DNA of 64,000 nucleotides, from assembly GCA_034431315.1 (NCBI GenBank), contig DAOUDK010000032.1, positions 4,822-68,821 of the forward strand. Reading direction: 5' to 3'. Position 1 is the first letter of the stretch; every line of letters begins with the position of its first letter. This DNA is from JAUWOY01 sp034431315. GTDB lineage: Bacteria > Chloroflexota > Anaerolineae > VGOG01. Made by a program: the position numbers and the translations under genes. The notes beneath the pieces are model-generated. The model saw only the letters and a list, made by a program, of their open reading frames with translations. It did not search any database and was not told the DNA's origin. This document shows positions 24,382 through 33,287 of this stretch, one piece after another.

Positions 24382-25866
24382 CTAGCGGACGAACCGGTTT
24401 TTATCGTCCAGGGTAAACGCAGCAAAGGGCGGTTGCTCTTCCTCGCTGGCTCCGACCTCGAATCCGTATTGCTGCACCATGTCGTAGTTGAGCTTGTCCA
24501 CCAGATACGTCATTTTGATGTCCATCGGGCAGGCGCGCTCGCACGCGCCACAGCTCACACAACGTCCTGTCTGGTGAAAGGCGCGGATGATGTGCCAGGC
24601 CTGCGTACCGCTGGGCGTGATCATGCTCTCGGCCCAACGCGGAGTCGTGTAATCCACAAAACACTCCGTGCAGTAGCACATCGGGCATGCCTCGCGGCAA
24701 GCGTAACAGCGAATGCAGCGCTCGGCCTCCTGGACAAAATAGGCGTAGCGCTCCTCGGGCGGCAGGGCCTCGAACTCGATGACAGTAGCCCAGGCTTGCT
24801 CAGGATCGCCTTCGGGCAGCGAATCGCCCAGCTCAATGTCTGCGCCAACCGGGTTGGGGTGAAGGCACCGCTTACACGAATCGTGCAGCACGTCCGCTCG
24901 CTGAAAGCGGTGTTCCCCATCGCGGGTAGTGACGATCACCTCGTCGCTTTCTTCGACTGCCTGGAGGGTGTTCTCGCCCACCTCGCGCTCGATCTTGCGC
25001 CAGTCTATGATGCCCGTACAGGGGACGCCGATCAGATACAGTTTGTCGCGGTCGTGCTGGTGCTCGATGACGAGGGCACGGACAGCACGACTCTCGCAGC
25101 CTCGGCAGATGATGCCGATGCGCTCTTCTTTGGGCCGACGGGTCAGGTAGCTTGCCAGGTTATTCTGGCAAAAGCCGTTGTGCACCAGTTTTTCGGCCTC
25201 TTCTTCCCGGGTGATAAAGGCCGGCTGTGCCTTGAGGGGCAGGGTGCCTGCCTCGAACCCGATTACCACGTCTACGATGTTTTCTTCCAGAATGCGGGCA
25301 GCTTCCTGGCGAATTGCAAATTGGATGTTGGAGGTTGGAGATTGGAGATTGGAGGTTGGATATCCAACTTCCAACTTCCAACTTCCAACTTCTAACTTCC
25401 AACTTCCAACTTCTAACTTCCAGCTTGCTCGTGTGGCCAGTCGCCTGGCCGGGCCCATGGCAGCGATGGTCTCTTCCAGGTCAGCCAATTCCTGCTGAAT
25501 ACGCCCGCGCTCGCTGAGGTCAATCCAGGCAAAGCGCATCCGTTCTTCTTCCATTCCCAGGTAGGTCAAAAAACGCCGGAATTCATCCAACTGGCGGCGG
25601 GCGCCCAGGTTGCCTTCTTTAAAGTGGCACTTTTCCGGCTTACAGCCGCTGATCAAGATGCCGTCGGCCCCACCCTGGACCGCGTTCAGCACAAAGAGCG
25701 GGCCGATGCGGCCGGTGCAGGGCACCTTGATTAACTTGATGTGTAGTGGCAACTGGGTGTCCATCCACCTCTGGTCGGCTTCACAGTAAAGGCTGTATTG
25801 ACATTGAAAGACGACGATACGAGGTGTCCACGTGCGGTGTCCTGAGCTTGTCGAAGGGTTGTTCAT
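24382..25866 (-). CDS. FlpD/MvhD fused to an FrhB-like iron-sulfur protein through a heptamer-repeat linker
   Basis: A 494-residue fusion. Residues about 12-145 are a FlpD/MvhD domain (VFQCQYSLYCEAD, VPCTGRIG and SGCKPEKCHF), the [2Fe-2S] electron entry module of Hdr complexes. Residues about 150-185 are a low-complexity linker with three SWKLEVG units, encoded by GGAAGTT-type heptamers read backwards. The rest is an FrhB/FlxC-like protein (CRGCESRAV, GVPCTGIID, DSCKRCLHPN) with two [4Fe-4S] motifs, CIRCYACREACP and CVSCGACERACP. In the second cluster the same two parts are separate genes. The start at 25866 has GGAGGT 6 bases upstream and overlaps the hdrC stop. Its first residues NNPSTSSGHRT come from a CTTCGACAAGCTCAGG repeat. 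Confidence 0.85.
   Translation of the reverse strand: MNNPSTSSGHRTWTPRIVVFQCQYSLYCEADQRWMDTQLPLHIKLIKVPCTGRIGPLFVLNAVQGGADGILISGCKPEKCHFKEGNLGARRQLDEFRRFLTYLGMEEERMRFAWIDLSERGRIQQELADLEETIAAMGPARRLATRASWKLEVGSWKLEVGSWKLEVGYPTSNLQSPTSNIQFAIRQEAARILEENIVDVVIGFEAGTLPLKAQPAFITREEEAEKLVHNGFCQNNLASYLTRRPKEERIGIICRGCESRAVRALVIEHQHDRDKLYLIGVPCTGIIDWRKIEREVGENTLQAVEESDEVIVTTRDGEHRFQRADVLHDSCKRCLHPNPVGADIELGDSLPEGDPEQAWATVIEFEALPPEERYAYFVQEAERCIRCYACREACPMCYCTECFVDYTTPRWAESMITPSGTQAWHIIRAFHQTGRCVSCGACERACPMDIKMTYLVDKLNYDMVQQYGFEVGASEEEQPPFAAFTLDDKNRFVR
25320..25424. repeat. Heptamer array forming an in-frame protein linker
   Basis: GGAGGTT/GGAGATT units followed by CCAACTT units, about 14 in total. 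Three heptamers make 21 bases, so the translation has a 7-residue period (SWKLEVG). Confidence 0.9.
25838..25860. repeat. Dispersed CCTGAGCTTGTCGAAGGG repeat at a gene start
   Basis: It occupies the first codons of the FlpD fusion, between the start codon and the conserved domain, without destroying the RBS. Confidence 0.65.
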
Positions 25867-26462
25867 TCTGCCACCTCCACGATCGGGCCACGCATCCATC
25901 CCCACAGGTCTTCCATCAACGCTTCGTTCGAGAACTCGTCCGGCAGCCCGATGGAGGTCGAGCGGCAACTGGCGGCGCACAGACCGCAGGCCATGCAACG
26001 GTTCGGATCAACCCGGGCGACGGTCACAGCGCGGCCTCGACCCATCACCGAGGTTTCTACCAGTGCGATTGCCTCGTATGGGCACACCTCGACGCACAGC
26101 CCACAGGCCACGCAGGTCAATTCGTCCACTACCGCTATCTTGAGGAAAGCGATATATCCGGCCTGGAGGGCCAGTTCCCTAATAGCCAGGAGGACGCCCG
26201 AAATGTGAATCTTTTGGGGACAGGCCGGGTAGCACAGGTCACAGGCCGAGCAGAGCCAGGTGGTCTTGTCCTCAAAGGCTTCCCGTTCCATGCCCATCAT
26301 GGCTTTTCGGATCAGGCGACGTGGGTTGTATTCTGGCTCGAACTTTTGCTGGATCATACACTTGCTGACACACGTCCCACAGGAATAACACAGTTCCAGG
26401 TGTTCACCGCCGGGGATAGCACGAACCTGGTCAGTGAAAGTTTCAGGTGACTTATGATTCAT
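25863..26462 (-). CDS. hdrC: HdrC-like iron-sulfur subunit with extra ferredoxin domain
   Basis: A 199-residue protein. The first half is HdrC-like with CYSCGTCVSKCMIQ and CSACDLCYPACP; the second half adds a 2[4Fe-4S] ferredoxin with CVACGLCVEVCPYEA and CMACGLCAASC. HdrC normally relays electrons between HdrA and HdrB, but no HdrB-type gene (CCG domains) exists in this cluster, so the extra clusters may relay to the AOR subunits instead. It starts 2 bases after the hdrA stop with GGAGGT upstream. Confidence 0.85.
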   Translation of the reverse strand: MNHKSPETFTDQVRAIPGGEHLELCYSCGTCVSKCMIQQKFEPEYNPRRLIRKAMMGMEREAFEDKTTWLCSACDLCYPACPQKIHISGVLLAIRELALQAGYIAFLKIAVVDELTCVACGLCVEVCPYEAIALVETSVMGRGRAVTVARVDPNRCMACGLCAASCRSTSIGLPDEFSNEALMEDLWGWMRGPIVEVAE

Positions 26463-26463
26463 C

Positions 26464-28968
26464 TCACACCTCCCCCTCGACCATGGCCGCTTTGAGCCTG
26501 TCCGAATACTCCATCGCTTCTTCGACCTGCGGCGCCTCGCGCATCCGGCGGGCGCGTTTCTCCATCTGGGGGCGCAGCCGCTCAATCTCCTCCAGCAACT
26601 GCTCCTGGGGGATCGTATCCAACGTGGTCTGCATCTCGTTGAGCACCCGCGCGTACTTGTCGCCCTCGGCTGCGCTGATCCACTCGATGCGGAACCGGCC
26701 CGGCGTCATGCCCATCTTGTTGAATTGTTTGAGCAGCCGCTCGGCACGTTTGGCACCAACTGGCTGACCGGTGATGTAGTGGCAATCCTGCGGGTGACAG
26801 CCGGAGAAAAGCACCGCGCCCGCGCCCAGGCGGAAGGCCTCGTAGATAAAGTCGGAGTCCATGCGGGCTGAGCACATCACGCGGAGGCCGCGCTCGTTGG
26901 AGGTGTACTCAAAGTGGCTCACCCCGGCCAGGTCGGCGCCGCCGTAGGAGCACCAGTGGCAGCGGAAGGCCAGGATCTTTTCCTCCGCTTTGTCGGCCAA
27001 CAAGGCGTAGATCTGGACCAGGATTTGCGCGTCGGTGAAGTGCAACTGGGTGATGGTATTGTGGGGACATTCGGCCACGCAGCCGCCGCAGCCGTGACAC
27101 TTGGCGATGATCACTTTGGCCGCCTTGCCCTGCTCGTACTCGATAGCGCCGTAGGGGCAGGCCTTGGCGCAGATGCCGCACTTCTTGCCCTTGGCGCTGA
27201 TGCAGCGGTCCTCCCAGACAACGGCCACCACCGGCTCGATTTCCCACTCTTCGGAGTGGAGCACGCGCCCGGCCCGCGCTGCCGCCGCCGATCCCTGGGC
27301 CACGCTGGCGGGGATGTCCTTGACCCCCTGGCACGCGCCAGCCAGGTAAACCCCGTCGGTGGGACTGTCTATCGGGCGCAGCTTGGGGTGATATTCCATG
27401 AACCACCCGCCAGGGCTCTGGCTGATGTTGAGCACCGAGCTCACCGTATCAACGTCGGGCTGCGGGACCGCCGCCTGGTTGAGCATCACCATGTCGTACT
27501 CATGCTCGGCCACCCGCCCCAAATCCCTGTCCTCCGAGTGGACGAAAAGGTTACCCGTTTCGGGGTCTTCGGTGATCAGGCCGGGACGACCCTGGATAAA
27601 GCGTATGTTCATCTCACGCGCCCGGTCGTAGAACTCCTCGTAGCCTTTGGAGGGAGTGCGGATGTCTATGTAGTAGATGGTGATGTCCATGTCGGGGTAG
27701 GCCTGCTTCAAGAGGACAGCGTTCTTGATGGCATACATGCAGCAGAAATTCGAGCACCAGGGATTGAAGCGTTTGTCGCGGGAGCCAACGCAGTTGATGA
27801 TGGCCAGCCGCCTGGGGTTAGCCCCATCGCCGGGACGGATCAGGTTGCCGGCCGTCGGCCCGGCCGAGTTGTTCAGCCGCTCCATCTCCATGGCCGTGAT
27901 CACGTTGGGGTAGCGACCGTAGCCGTATTCGGGCATCACGCTGGGGTCAAAGTGACTGTAGCCGGTGGCGACGACAATCGCGCCGATGTCTTCCCAGACC
28001 AGCTTATCCTCCAGGCTGAAGTCAATAGCCTCCAGCTTGCCGCACGCCTCGACGCACTTGTAGCAGTGGATGCAGGCATCGAGGTCAATGTTGTAGACGA
28101 GAGGCACCGACTGGCTCATCGGCACGTCAATTGCCTTGCGCGGAGCCAGGTTCATTTCAAAATAGTTGGGGACTTCGATGGGGCAGACAGGCACGCATTC
28201 ACCGCAGCCGTTGCAGCGATCGGCGTACACGTACCTGGATTTTTCGCGCAACAGCGCTTTGAAGTTGCCGACGAAGCCCTCCACTCGCTCGACTTCAGTA
28301 TACGTTCTCACGTCCACTTTGGGGTGACGCGCCGCGTCAACCATCTTAGGGGCGAGAATTCATATACTACAGTCCATAGTGGGGAAGGTCTTGTTCAGTT
28401 GCGCCATGACCCCGCCGATGGTCGGCTGCTTTTCCACCAGGATGGTCTCAATCCCCTGGTCGCCCAGGTCCAGCGCAGCGCTGATGCCGGCCACGCCCGC
28501 GCCGATGACCATCGCCCGCTTGGTGACGGGCACCTTGATCATGTCCAGCGGACTGAGAAAGGCGGCCTTGGCGATGGCGGCGGCGGTCAGGTCCCTGGCC
28601 TTTGTCAGCGCGCCTTCGGGGTCGTGGCCGTGAGCCCAGGTGCACTGCTCGCGGATATTGGCCATCTGCATCAGGAAGGGGTTGAGGCCCGCCTCGGCGA
28701 CGGTAGCGCGGAAGGTTGGCTCGTGCATGCGTGGCGAGCAGGCCGATACCACCACCCGGTTCAGGTTGTACTTTTCGATGTCCTCTCTGATGACAGACTG
28801 GCCGCTGTCCGCACAGGCATAAGGCGTAGCGACCGCGCGAACCACGCCGGGCAGCGCCGCCGCATATTCGGCCACGACCGCTGGGTCAATGACCCCGGCG
28901 ATGTTGGTCCCGCAGTGGCAGACATAGACGCCGATGCGCAGGTCTTCGTTTCCGTTGTCTCCTGCCAT
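26464..28968 (-). CDS. hdrA: HdrA-FlpD fusion, probable selenoprotein (in-frame UGA, Sec203)
   Basis: An 834-residue flavoprotein, the bifurcating core of Hdr complexes, if the TGA at 28360-28362 is read as selenocysteine. Upstream of it lie the HdrA N-terminal domain (VYVCHCGTNIAG and VVSACSPRMHEP) and the FAD motif GAGVAGISAALDL. The sequence TFPTMDCSI-U-ILAPKM continues in the same frame. The paralogue at 38445 has TFPTNDCAMCILSPKL, so Sec replaces a conserved cysteine. Downstream are CNGCGECVPVCP, CIHCYKCVEAC, a Rossmann-type core, CGICAKACPYGA with CHGCGGCVAECP, and a C-terminal FlpD domain (CHWCSYGGADLAG). The start at 28968 has GAGGAG upstream. Alternative: a nonsense-split pseudogene, less likely because both halves are intact and a SECIS-like hairpin follows. 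Confidence 0.85.
28323..28342 (-). promoter_or_regulatory. SECIS-like hairpin downstream of the hdrA UGA
   Basis: The mRNA reads GGUUGACGC-GGC-GCGUCACC: 8 base pairs with one bulged U and a loop containing two G. The stem begins about 17 bases after the UGA, inside the usual distance for bacterial SECIS elements. Confidence 0.65.
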
Positions 28969-29032
28969 ATTGCTCCTCGTTCAAAAGTTTGTTGATTCGC
29001 GGCTCAAGGGCGAAGCAGCACCAGCCAATAAT

Positions 29033-29401
29033 TCACTCCTGCCAGAGTCCAAACATGTTGCTGCTGGGATCGGTGAAATATGCCCTATAAGAAGAGCCCT
29101 GTGGAGTCTTAGGGGCGACGACCTTCCCCCCTAGCTCTGCCACCTTCTTTAGAACGGTCTCGATATCATCCACCTCGATGTAGACGACTACACCGAGAGG
29201 TTCACCCTCGGGTCTGAGCCATATTCCTCCCCTCCGAAGGTTCTGGACACGCGGCTCACCGCCCGTATCAAAAATCCAGACATCAAAGCCGTCTGCTGTC
29301 TCTTTTTCGATTACTTTCCAGCCGAACAAGGATTCGTAGAAGGTTGCTGTTGTTTCTATGTCCCTCGTCCTTATTTCAATCCAACCAAATGTATTTGCCA
29401 T
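29033..29401 (-). CDS. VOC-family (glyoxalase/dioxygenase-fold) protein
   Basis: A 122-residue single-domain protein with WIEIRTRDIETTATFYESLFGWKV at the N-terminus and DPSSNMFGLWQ at the C-terminus, the paired beta-alpha-beta-beta-beta pattern of the vicinal oxygen chelate superfamily. Candidate metal ligands are spread over both halves, but the substrate cannot be inferred. AGGAG precedes the ATG. It is the last gene of the accessory island, just upstream (in transcription) of hdrA, and is AT-richer than the operon genes. Confidence 0.8.
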   Translation of the reverse strand: MANTFGWIEIRTRDIETTATFYESLFGWKVIEKETADGFDVWIFDTGGEPRVQNLRRGGIWLRPEGEPLGVVVYIEVDDIETVLKKVAELGGKVVAPKTPQGSSYRAYFTDPSSNMFGLWQE

Positions 29402-29459
29402 CGTAAAATCTCCTGTTCGTTTCTACTGTTTCACCTGACCATAGTTGTGGCACCAAGCC

Positions 29460-29600
29460 GCCTAACGGCCTGCGGTTCACCCGCCGCGCGGCTGCGGGAA
29501 AGAGCCTCCGCCACACAGCCAACTACAAAGCACGTGTGGCCGCCGATTTGCACGCGCGGAGCGCGGTTGGCTGATGCGACTGATTAGGGCGGCGTTGTGC
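29460..29600 (-). other. attC-like inverted-repeat region upstream of the VOC gene
   Basis: On the minus strand it ends in GTTAGGC, a canonical attC R' core, and is dense in complementary GC arms (CGCGCGG, GCGGCGGG). The opposite end GCACAAC deviates from RYYYAAC, so it is called attC-like only. Confidence 0.5.
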
Positions 29601-29601
29601 A

Positions 29602-31305
29602 TTATATCTCCAGTTTACCTTGAGTACCTTCCGTCTGTTTAACTTTCTGTGCTTGCTTGAATGTTACCGATGTGAAAGGCATCTTCATTTGTTCGCCGCC
29701 TAACAATTGCTCAATGGTGAGTATTTGAATCCTGGGGTAGTCGAGTTGCCATCCAGGGGAGTGGTAAAAGCCTGCCGTAATAGCCTCTTTTTCCATTGCA
29801 CTCGTGGGCAACTCCAAAGTGATAAGCACGCCGATAGCCGCCTTTTCGCGTTCAACTGTTCCGCGTAAATCACGGATGTCACGACTGCTGACCTTGCCGC
29901 TTTTGACCTGCACCAGCACCCGCTTGGGCTTGCGCTTGGCTTCATCAATAAAGGTGATGACTCCATCAATGCCCTTGTCAGCTCCCTTTTTTCCCCGTCT
30001 GCTTCCCTTCTGCCCGCCTGTGGGCCTAGCACGGACAAGAGATAGCGTCCACCATTCAAACTGGAAACGGTTTTGCTGTGCTAGGTGCTGGGCGGCCGCT
30101 ACCGACTGCGGCTCCCCAATGACCTTGAAGTTTATCTCAGGGAACATCTGCTTTAGCCGGTACTTCTGCAAAGTAATTGCCAGATGGGTGATGTCAACAC
30201 CAATCCAACGACGGCCCAGCTTTTGGGCAACGGCAACCGCAGTCCCGCAACCACAGAAGGGATCGAGCACCCAATCATCGGTGTTGCTGCTGGCCTGGAT
30301 GATACGTTCCAAGAGAGCGAGGGGCTTCTGTGTAGGGTAGCCAAGACGTTCTTTGGCTTGCGCGCCAATCGGATGTATATCATCCCATGCATCGGGCAGA
30401 GCAACACCTGTAATTTCGACCTCATCGGCAAAAAGCTTTAAGCGCGGTACGCCACCCTCCTTTTGAGGCCAGTAAATCATGCCCGCAGCATCCAAAGCAT
30501 CAAGCTTATCCTGCGTTGTCTCAGCTTGAATGCCAAGTTTTTCCAACAGACGTGCCGGTATTGCCCAATGTCGACCTACGGCTGTGGGATCAATGCCGCG
30601 CCAGGGCTTGCCACTGTATCCCCTTCTTATCCCTGCGCCAGTAAGCGAAATAGCCTGGAATCTCCGCCCTGTGGCAGGATCGACCAGCCTGAAGTGCTTC
30701 TCAATGTAGTCTTCGCTATGTGGTTTTCTGGGGTCTGTCCACACGAAATCATCTGTCTTGGAATAAAACAGAATGACATCATGTACTGGGCCATATCTCT
30801 TGGATGACCCATGCGCGAAGGTTCTCTTCCAGATAATCTCGTTGCGGAAATTTGCCGGCCCGAAGATGGTGTCTAGGATGATTTTCAGGTAATGACTGGC
30901 TGTGGGATCGCAGTGTAGGTAGAGGCTGCCCGTGGGTTTGAGAACGCGATGCAACTCGACCAGTCGGATAGTCATCATCACTAAGTAAGCCATCATCTGA
31001 TTTGTGCCAATGAACTCACGCAGCGCGGCGATCATTCTCGACACATGGTCAGGAGCTTGCGTCACCAACTCGTGGTATGTTTCCTCAGCCGCCCTATTCC
31101 AATGCCAAGTATCATCAAAGGCCGCTATCTGAGCTTCAGATTCCAGGCCACTCTCATCTTTGAATAGCACGTTGTAGGTGCGTTTGGAGTTGAAGGGCGG
31201 ATCAAGGTATATCAAGTTGATGCTCTCATCTGCAATGTATTCGTGCAGGATGGGCAGGTTATCGCCATAAAACAAAGTGTTCTCGGTAATCGGTTTTGCT
31301 GCCAT
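29602..31305 (-). CDS. DNA methyltransferase fused to a PD-(D/E)XK-like nuclease domain
   Basis: A 567-residue protein. The catalytic LDPPFNS motif (about 34-40) precedes the SAM-binding FCGCGT motif (about 350), the order of beta-class N4/N6 amino methyltransferases. The target-recognition region lies between them. The C-terminal part (about 430-540) has GIDGVITFIDE, then VLVQVKSGKV and GVLITLE. This is the D...(Q/E)xK layout of Mrr-like restriction endonuclease folds, so one chain may modify and cut. It is solitary, without a Res or S subunit. The RBS AGGAG precedes the ATG. It belongs to the accessory island, AT-richer than the flanking operon. Confidence 0.8.
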   Translation of the reverse strand: MAAKPITENTLFYGDNLPILHEYIADESINLIYLDPPFNSKRTYNVLFKDESGLESEAQIAAFDDTWHWNRAAEETYHELVTQAPDHVSRMIAALREFIGTNQMMAYLVMMTIRLVELHRVLKPTGSLYLHCDPTASHYLKIILDTIFGPANFRNEIIWKRTFAHGSSKRYGPVHDVILFYSKTDDFVWTDPRKPHSEDYIEKHFRLVDPATGRRFQAISLTGAGIRRGYSGKPWRGIDPTAVGRHWAIPARLLEKLGIQAETTQDKLDALDAAGMIYWPQKEGGVPRLKLFADEVEITGVALPDAWDDIHPIGAQAKERLGYPTQKPLALLERIIQASSNTDDWVLDPFCGCGTAVAVAQKLGRRWIGVDITHLAITLQKYRLKQMFPEINFKVIGEPQSVAAAQHLAQQNRFQFEWWTLSLVRARPTGGQKGSRRGKKGADKGIDGVITFIDEAKRKPKRVLVQVKSGKVSSRDIRDLRGTVEREKAAIGVLITLELPTSAMEKEAITAGFYHSPGWQLDYPRIQILTIEQLLGGEQMKMPFTSVTFKQAQKVKQTEGTQGKLEI

Positions 31306-31343
31306 TTGACACTCCTAAGCATTTCACCATCAATTTGCAACAA

Positions 31344-31405
31344 GCCACCTAGCGGTATCCTTCTTTCGGCAAGTCGCTAAACTGATTAGCGACTTGGTAG
31401 GCGGC
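31344..31405. repeat. Cassette-end palindrome E1
   Basis: Outer arms GCCACCTAGC / GGTAGGCGGC and inner arms CAAGTCGCTAA / TTAGCGACTTG around a short loop. It is related in sequence and position to E2 (32393-32452): each lies after one island gene. Confidence 0.65.
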
Positions 31406-31410
31406 GGCCT

Positions 31411-32208
31411 CTACTCAACGTGAATAAGAGTATAGGTTCTAGACCCGGTGGGGAAATACTCATTCAATGCTCTCAACAGGAATTCGTCATCGTCTTCTGA
31501 TGCTGCCCAGATTACACCAGAAACAAAGTCAGCTATTTGCACAAGAGGCTCCGCTCGCGAGTCGAAGAATCGCAAGGTCGGAGCAACGCGCCGCAGAATA
31601 ACTTGGTTTTCAGGATTAACAGGCCACTCACCGTGTCTAAGCTGTACCCAGTCTGCTTGCTTTCGGGCTTCCTCTTGTCGGCTTCCAAGCTGGTCAAACC
31701 AGATTTCACCTTTAACATAATGCTGCTTGAGAAAGAGAGCGAATTGACCGATTACTCCCACCCACAAAGTATTAGTATCCAAGATCTGCCGCCCATCTCC
31801 TGTGGTGATGAAGGCAGAGTCCGATGCTTCGTCTTTGCGTACAACTATATTGATTGGCAATATTTCCGACTGCCTGAACAGTTCTGATACTGCCCACATT
31901 GCTTGTTCGCGCCATTCCTGATGGTCGCTTGACAGTAGAGGATTATTTGATCTCTGCTGATGATGGCCTGGGAAGAAGTGACTCCATTTAAGCTCACAAT
32001 CCTTATCGCCGCAAAGCCTGAGTTTAATACTTTCCCATGCCGAAATGAGAGTTTGACGCTTACTTGACTGCACAACAAATCCGCCTAGTGCCCAGGTTCT
32101 GGACGAACTTGGCCAGCGTGTAGTGCCACGTTCATCACATACCAGAATATATCTCTTCACAAGACCTATCCTGCTAAGCAGTTGACGGATAGCTGTAAAT
32201 TGGCACAT
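31411..32208 (-). CDS. DUF3800-like protein
   Basis: A 265-residue protein. VKRYILVCDERGTTRW, GGFVV and a late ADFVSGVIWAASE segment follow the DUF3800 pattern, an RNase-H-like fold often found with defence and mobile genes. The conserved domain begins about residue 17, so a GTG start at 32160 is also possible; the ATG at 32208 has GAGGA at a longer distance. No catalytic activity is proven for the family. It is located between the cassette-end repeats E1 and E2. Confidence 0.65.
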   Translation of the reverse strand: MCQFTAIRQLLSRIGLVKRYILVCDERGTTRWPSSSRTWALGGFVVQSSKRQTLISAWESIKLRLCGDKDCELKWSHFFPGHHQQRSNNPLLSSDHQEWREQAMWAVSELFRQSEILPINIVVRKDEASDSAFITTGDGRQILDTNTLWVGVIGQFALFLKQHYVKGEIWFDQLGSRQEEARKQADWVQLRHGEWPVNPENQVILRRVAPTLRFFDSRAEPLVQIADFVSGVIWAASEDDDEFLLRALNEYFPTGSRTYTLIHVE

Positions 32209-32239
32209 TCAATGAGTCCTCAAAATCTTCAGGCGAGCC

Positions 32240-32383
32240 GCTTAACCAACCGACACCTAATGGCCCCGAGCTCAGCGGCGTGCGGGTTTGCCACTCACCC
32301 AGCAAAGAGAGATGTGACACACAACCAAGACGGACAACAAGAGGATTCTCGATTAGGCGGTCGGCTTCAGCGAGTTGTTAGCG
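32240..32383 (-). other. attC-like site between DUF3800 and HEPN genes
   Basis: On the minus strand CGCTAACAACTCGCTGAAGCC opens and GGTTAAGC closes. The inner arms CCGACCGCCTAAT and ATTAGGTGTCGG pair with one G-T pair and one offset base. Its 144-base length fits an attC site. Confidence 0.6.
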
Positions 32384-32392
32384 GTCCAGGAT

Positions 32393-32452
32393 CCCTGCGG
32401 TATCCTTCTTTCAGCAAATCGCTGACAGGTCTGCGACTTGGGAGGCGGCAGC
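32393..32452. repeat. Cassette-end palindrome E2
   Basis: Related to E1: both share GCGGTATCCTTCTTTC and GCGACTTGG..GGCGGC. It lies downstream of the HEPN gene. Confidence 0.65.
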
Positions 32453-32513
32453 TTGACCATAAACCACCAAATGTGGTTGTCTGATACCTGGTTACAAGAG
32501 TTCGGGCTGTCGG

Positions 32514-33122
32514 CTAGGGCCTCTCGTTATCCTTTTCTATCAGCCCGATCAAGTATTCCAGCTCTTCCATCACACTCGGTTCGAGACTGGCAAGGTAAAG
32601 TTCAGAAGAGTCCAGATAACCTTTGTAAGTATTGATAATTCTTAGCAAAAGCTCAAAGGTTTCCTCGACTTCTCTCATGTCTATAGGTGGGGTAGCAAAG
32701 ATGGATGAAGGATCATTCACGTATCTTCTATCAAGGTGAGCTATTGTCCGATTACGGTGTACCCTGACGTTCTCAATGAACGAATGCATGCTTGCAAGCT
32801 GCTCTCTATGCTCAGATACGGAATGTAAGACTTCCTCTCTGCTAGCATGAGGAAAGGCTCTAGAGTTTTGTTCGCAGCAATTAAGTAGATACTCGATGTT
32901 TATGGAGCCTCCATGCGGTACAGTCAATCTTGAGAGGGCCAGAACTGCGAACTCTGCACAAGACAAATATGTCGCGGTGAAAAAATAACGTGCGCTGGTA
33001 ATTCTACCGTCTTGGTTGGCCTGATGAATACATTTAGCGACTGAAAAGATCAGCCAAGCCCTGCCTAACTGGTCGGACAGGTAACCCAGGATGTCTTGAA
33101 TTCTCGTGCTTGATTCGTTCAC
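32514..33122 (-). CDS. HEPN-domain protein (AbiU2-like)
   Basis: A 202-residue helical protein. HRNRTIAHLDRRY (about 120-133) contains the R-N-x4-H signature of HEPN ribonucleases, followed by the conserved aspartate, as in AbiU2-type abortive-infection proteins. Several flanking helices (AKCIHQANQDGRI and EETFELLLRIINTY) fit the HEPN fold. The start is a GTG with GGGAGG 10 bases upstream. A partner nucleotidyltransferase is not adjacent, so it would act alone or with cassette neighbours. It is AT-richer than the AOR genes upstream. Confidence 0.7.
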   Translation of the reverse strand: MNESSTRIQDILGYLSDQLGRAWLIFSVAKCIHQANQDGRITSARYFFTATYLSCAEFAVLALSRLTVPHGGSINIEYLLNCCEQNSRAFPHASREEVLHSVSEHREQLASMHSFIENVRVHRNRTIAHLDRRYVNDPSSIFATPPIDMREVEETFELLLRIINTYKGYLDSSELYLASLEPSVMEELEYLIGLIEKDNERP

Positions 33123-33287
33123 AAGTTGATTGCCTCCCTGGCTGCCGCCTAGCTACTTATGGACGGACATTTTTCCACCTAATCACCCAATTTGGGGTAT
33201 TATCCATAACAAAAAACCACCGCGCCAGAACTCGGCGGCACGCGGGTTTAACGTAAGCACTTGAACGATGAACCTGGATGTACAGCA

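Noticed and set aside
28342..28362. Treating HdrA as two genes, with the second starting at the ATG at 28344
   Set aside because: The ATG has no RBS, lies inside a conserved HdrA motif, and is in the same frame as the upstream half; a Sec codon explains the data better.
26914..28995. Plus-strand open frame of about 693 codons opposite hdrA and hdrC
   Set aside because: Antisense shadow of the minus-strand HdrA, with no domain motif or RBS.
29460..33200. Calling the AOR/Hdr island a proven integron cassette array
   Set aside because: Unlike the 10.9-14.2 kb cassettes, the ends of these units do not match their spacers exactly and some cores deviate from GTTRRRY.
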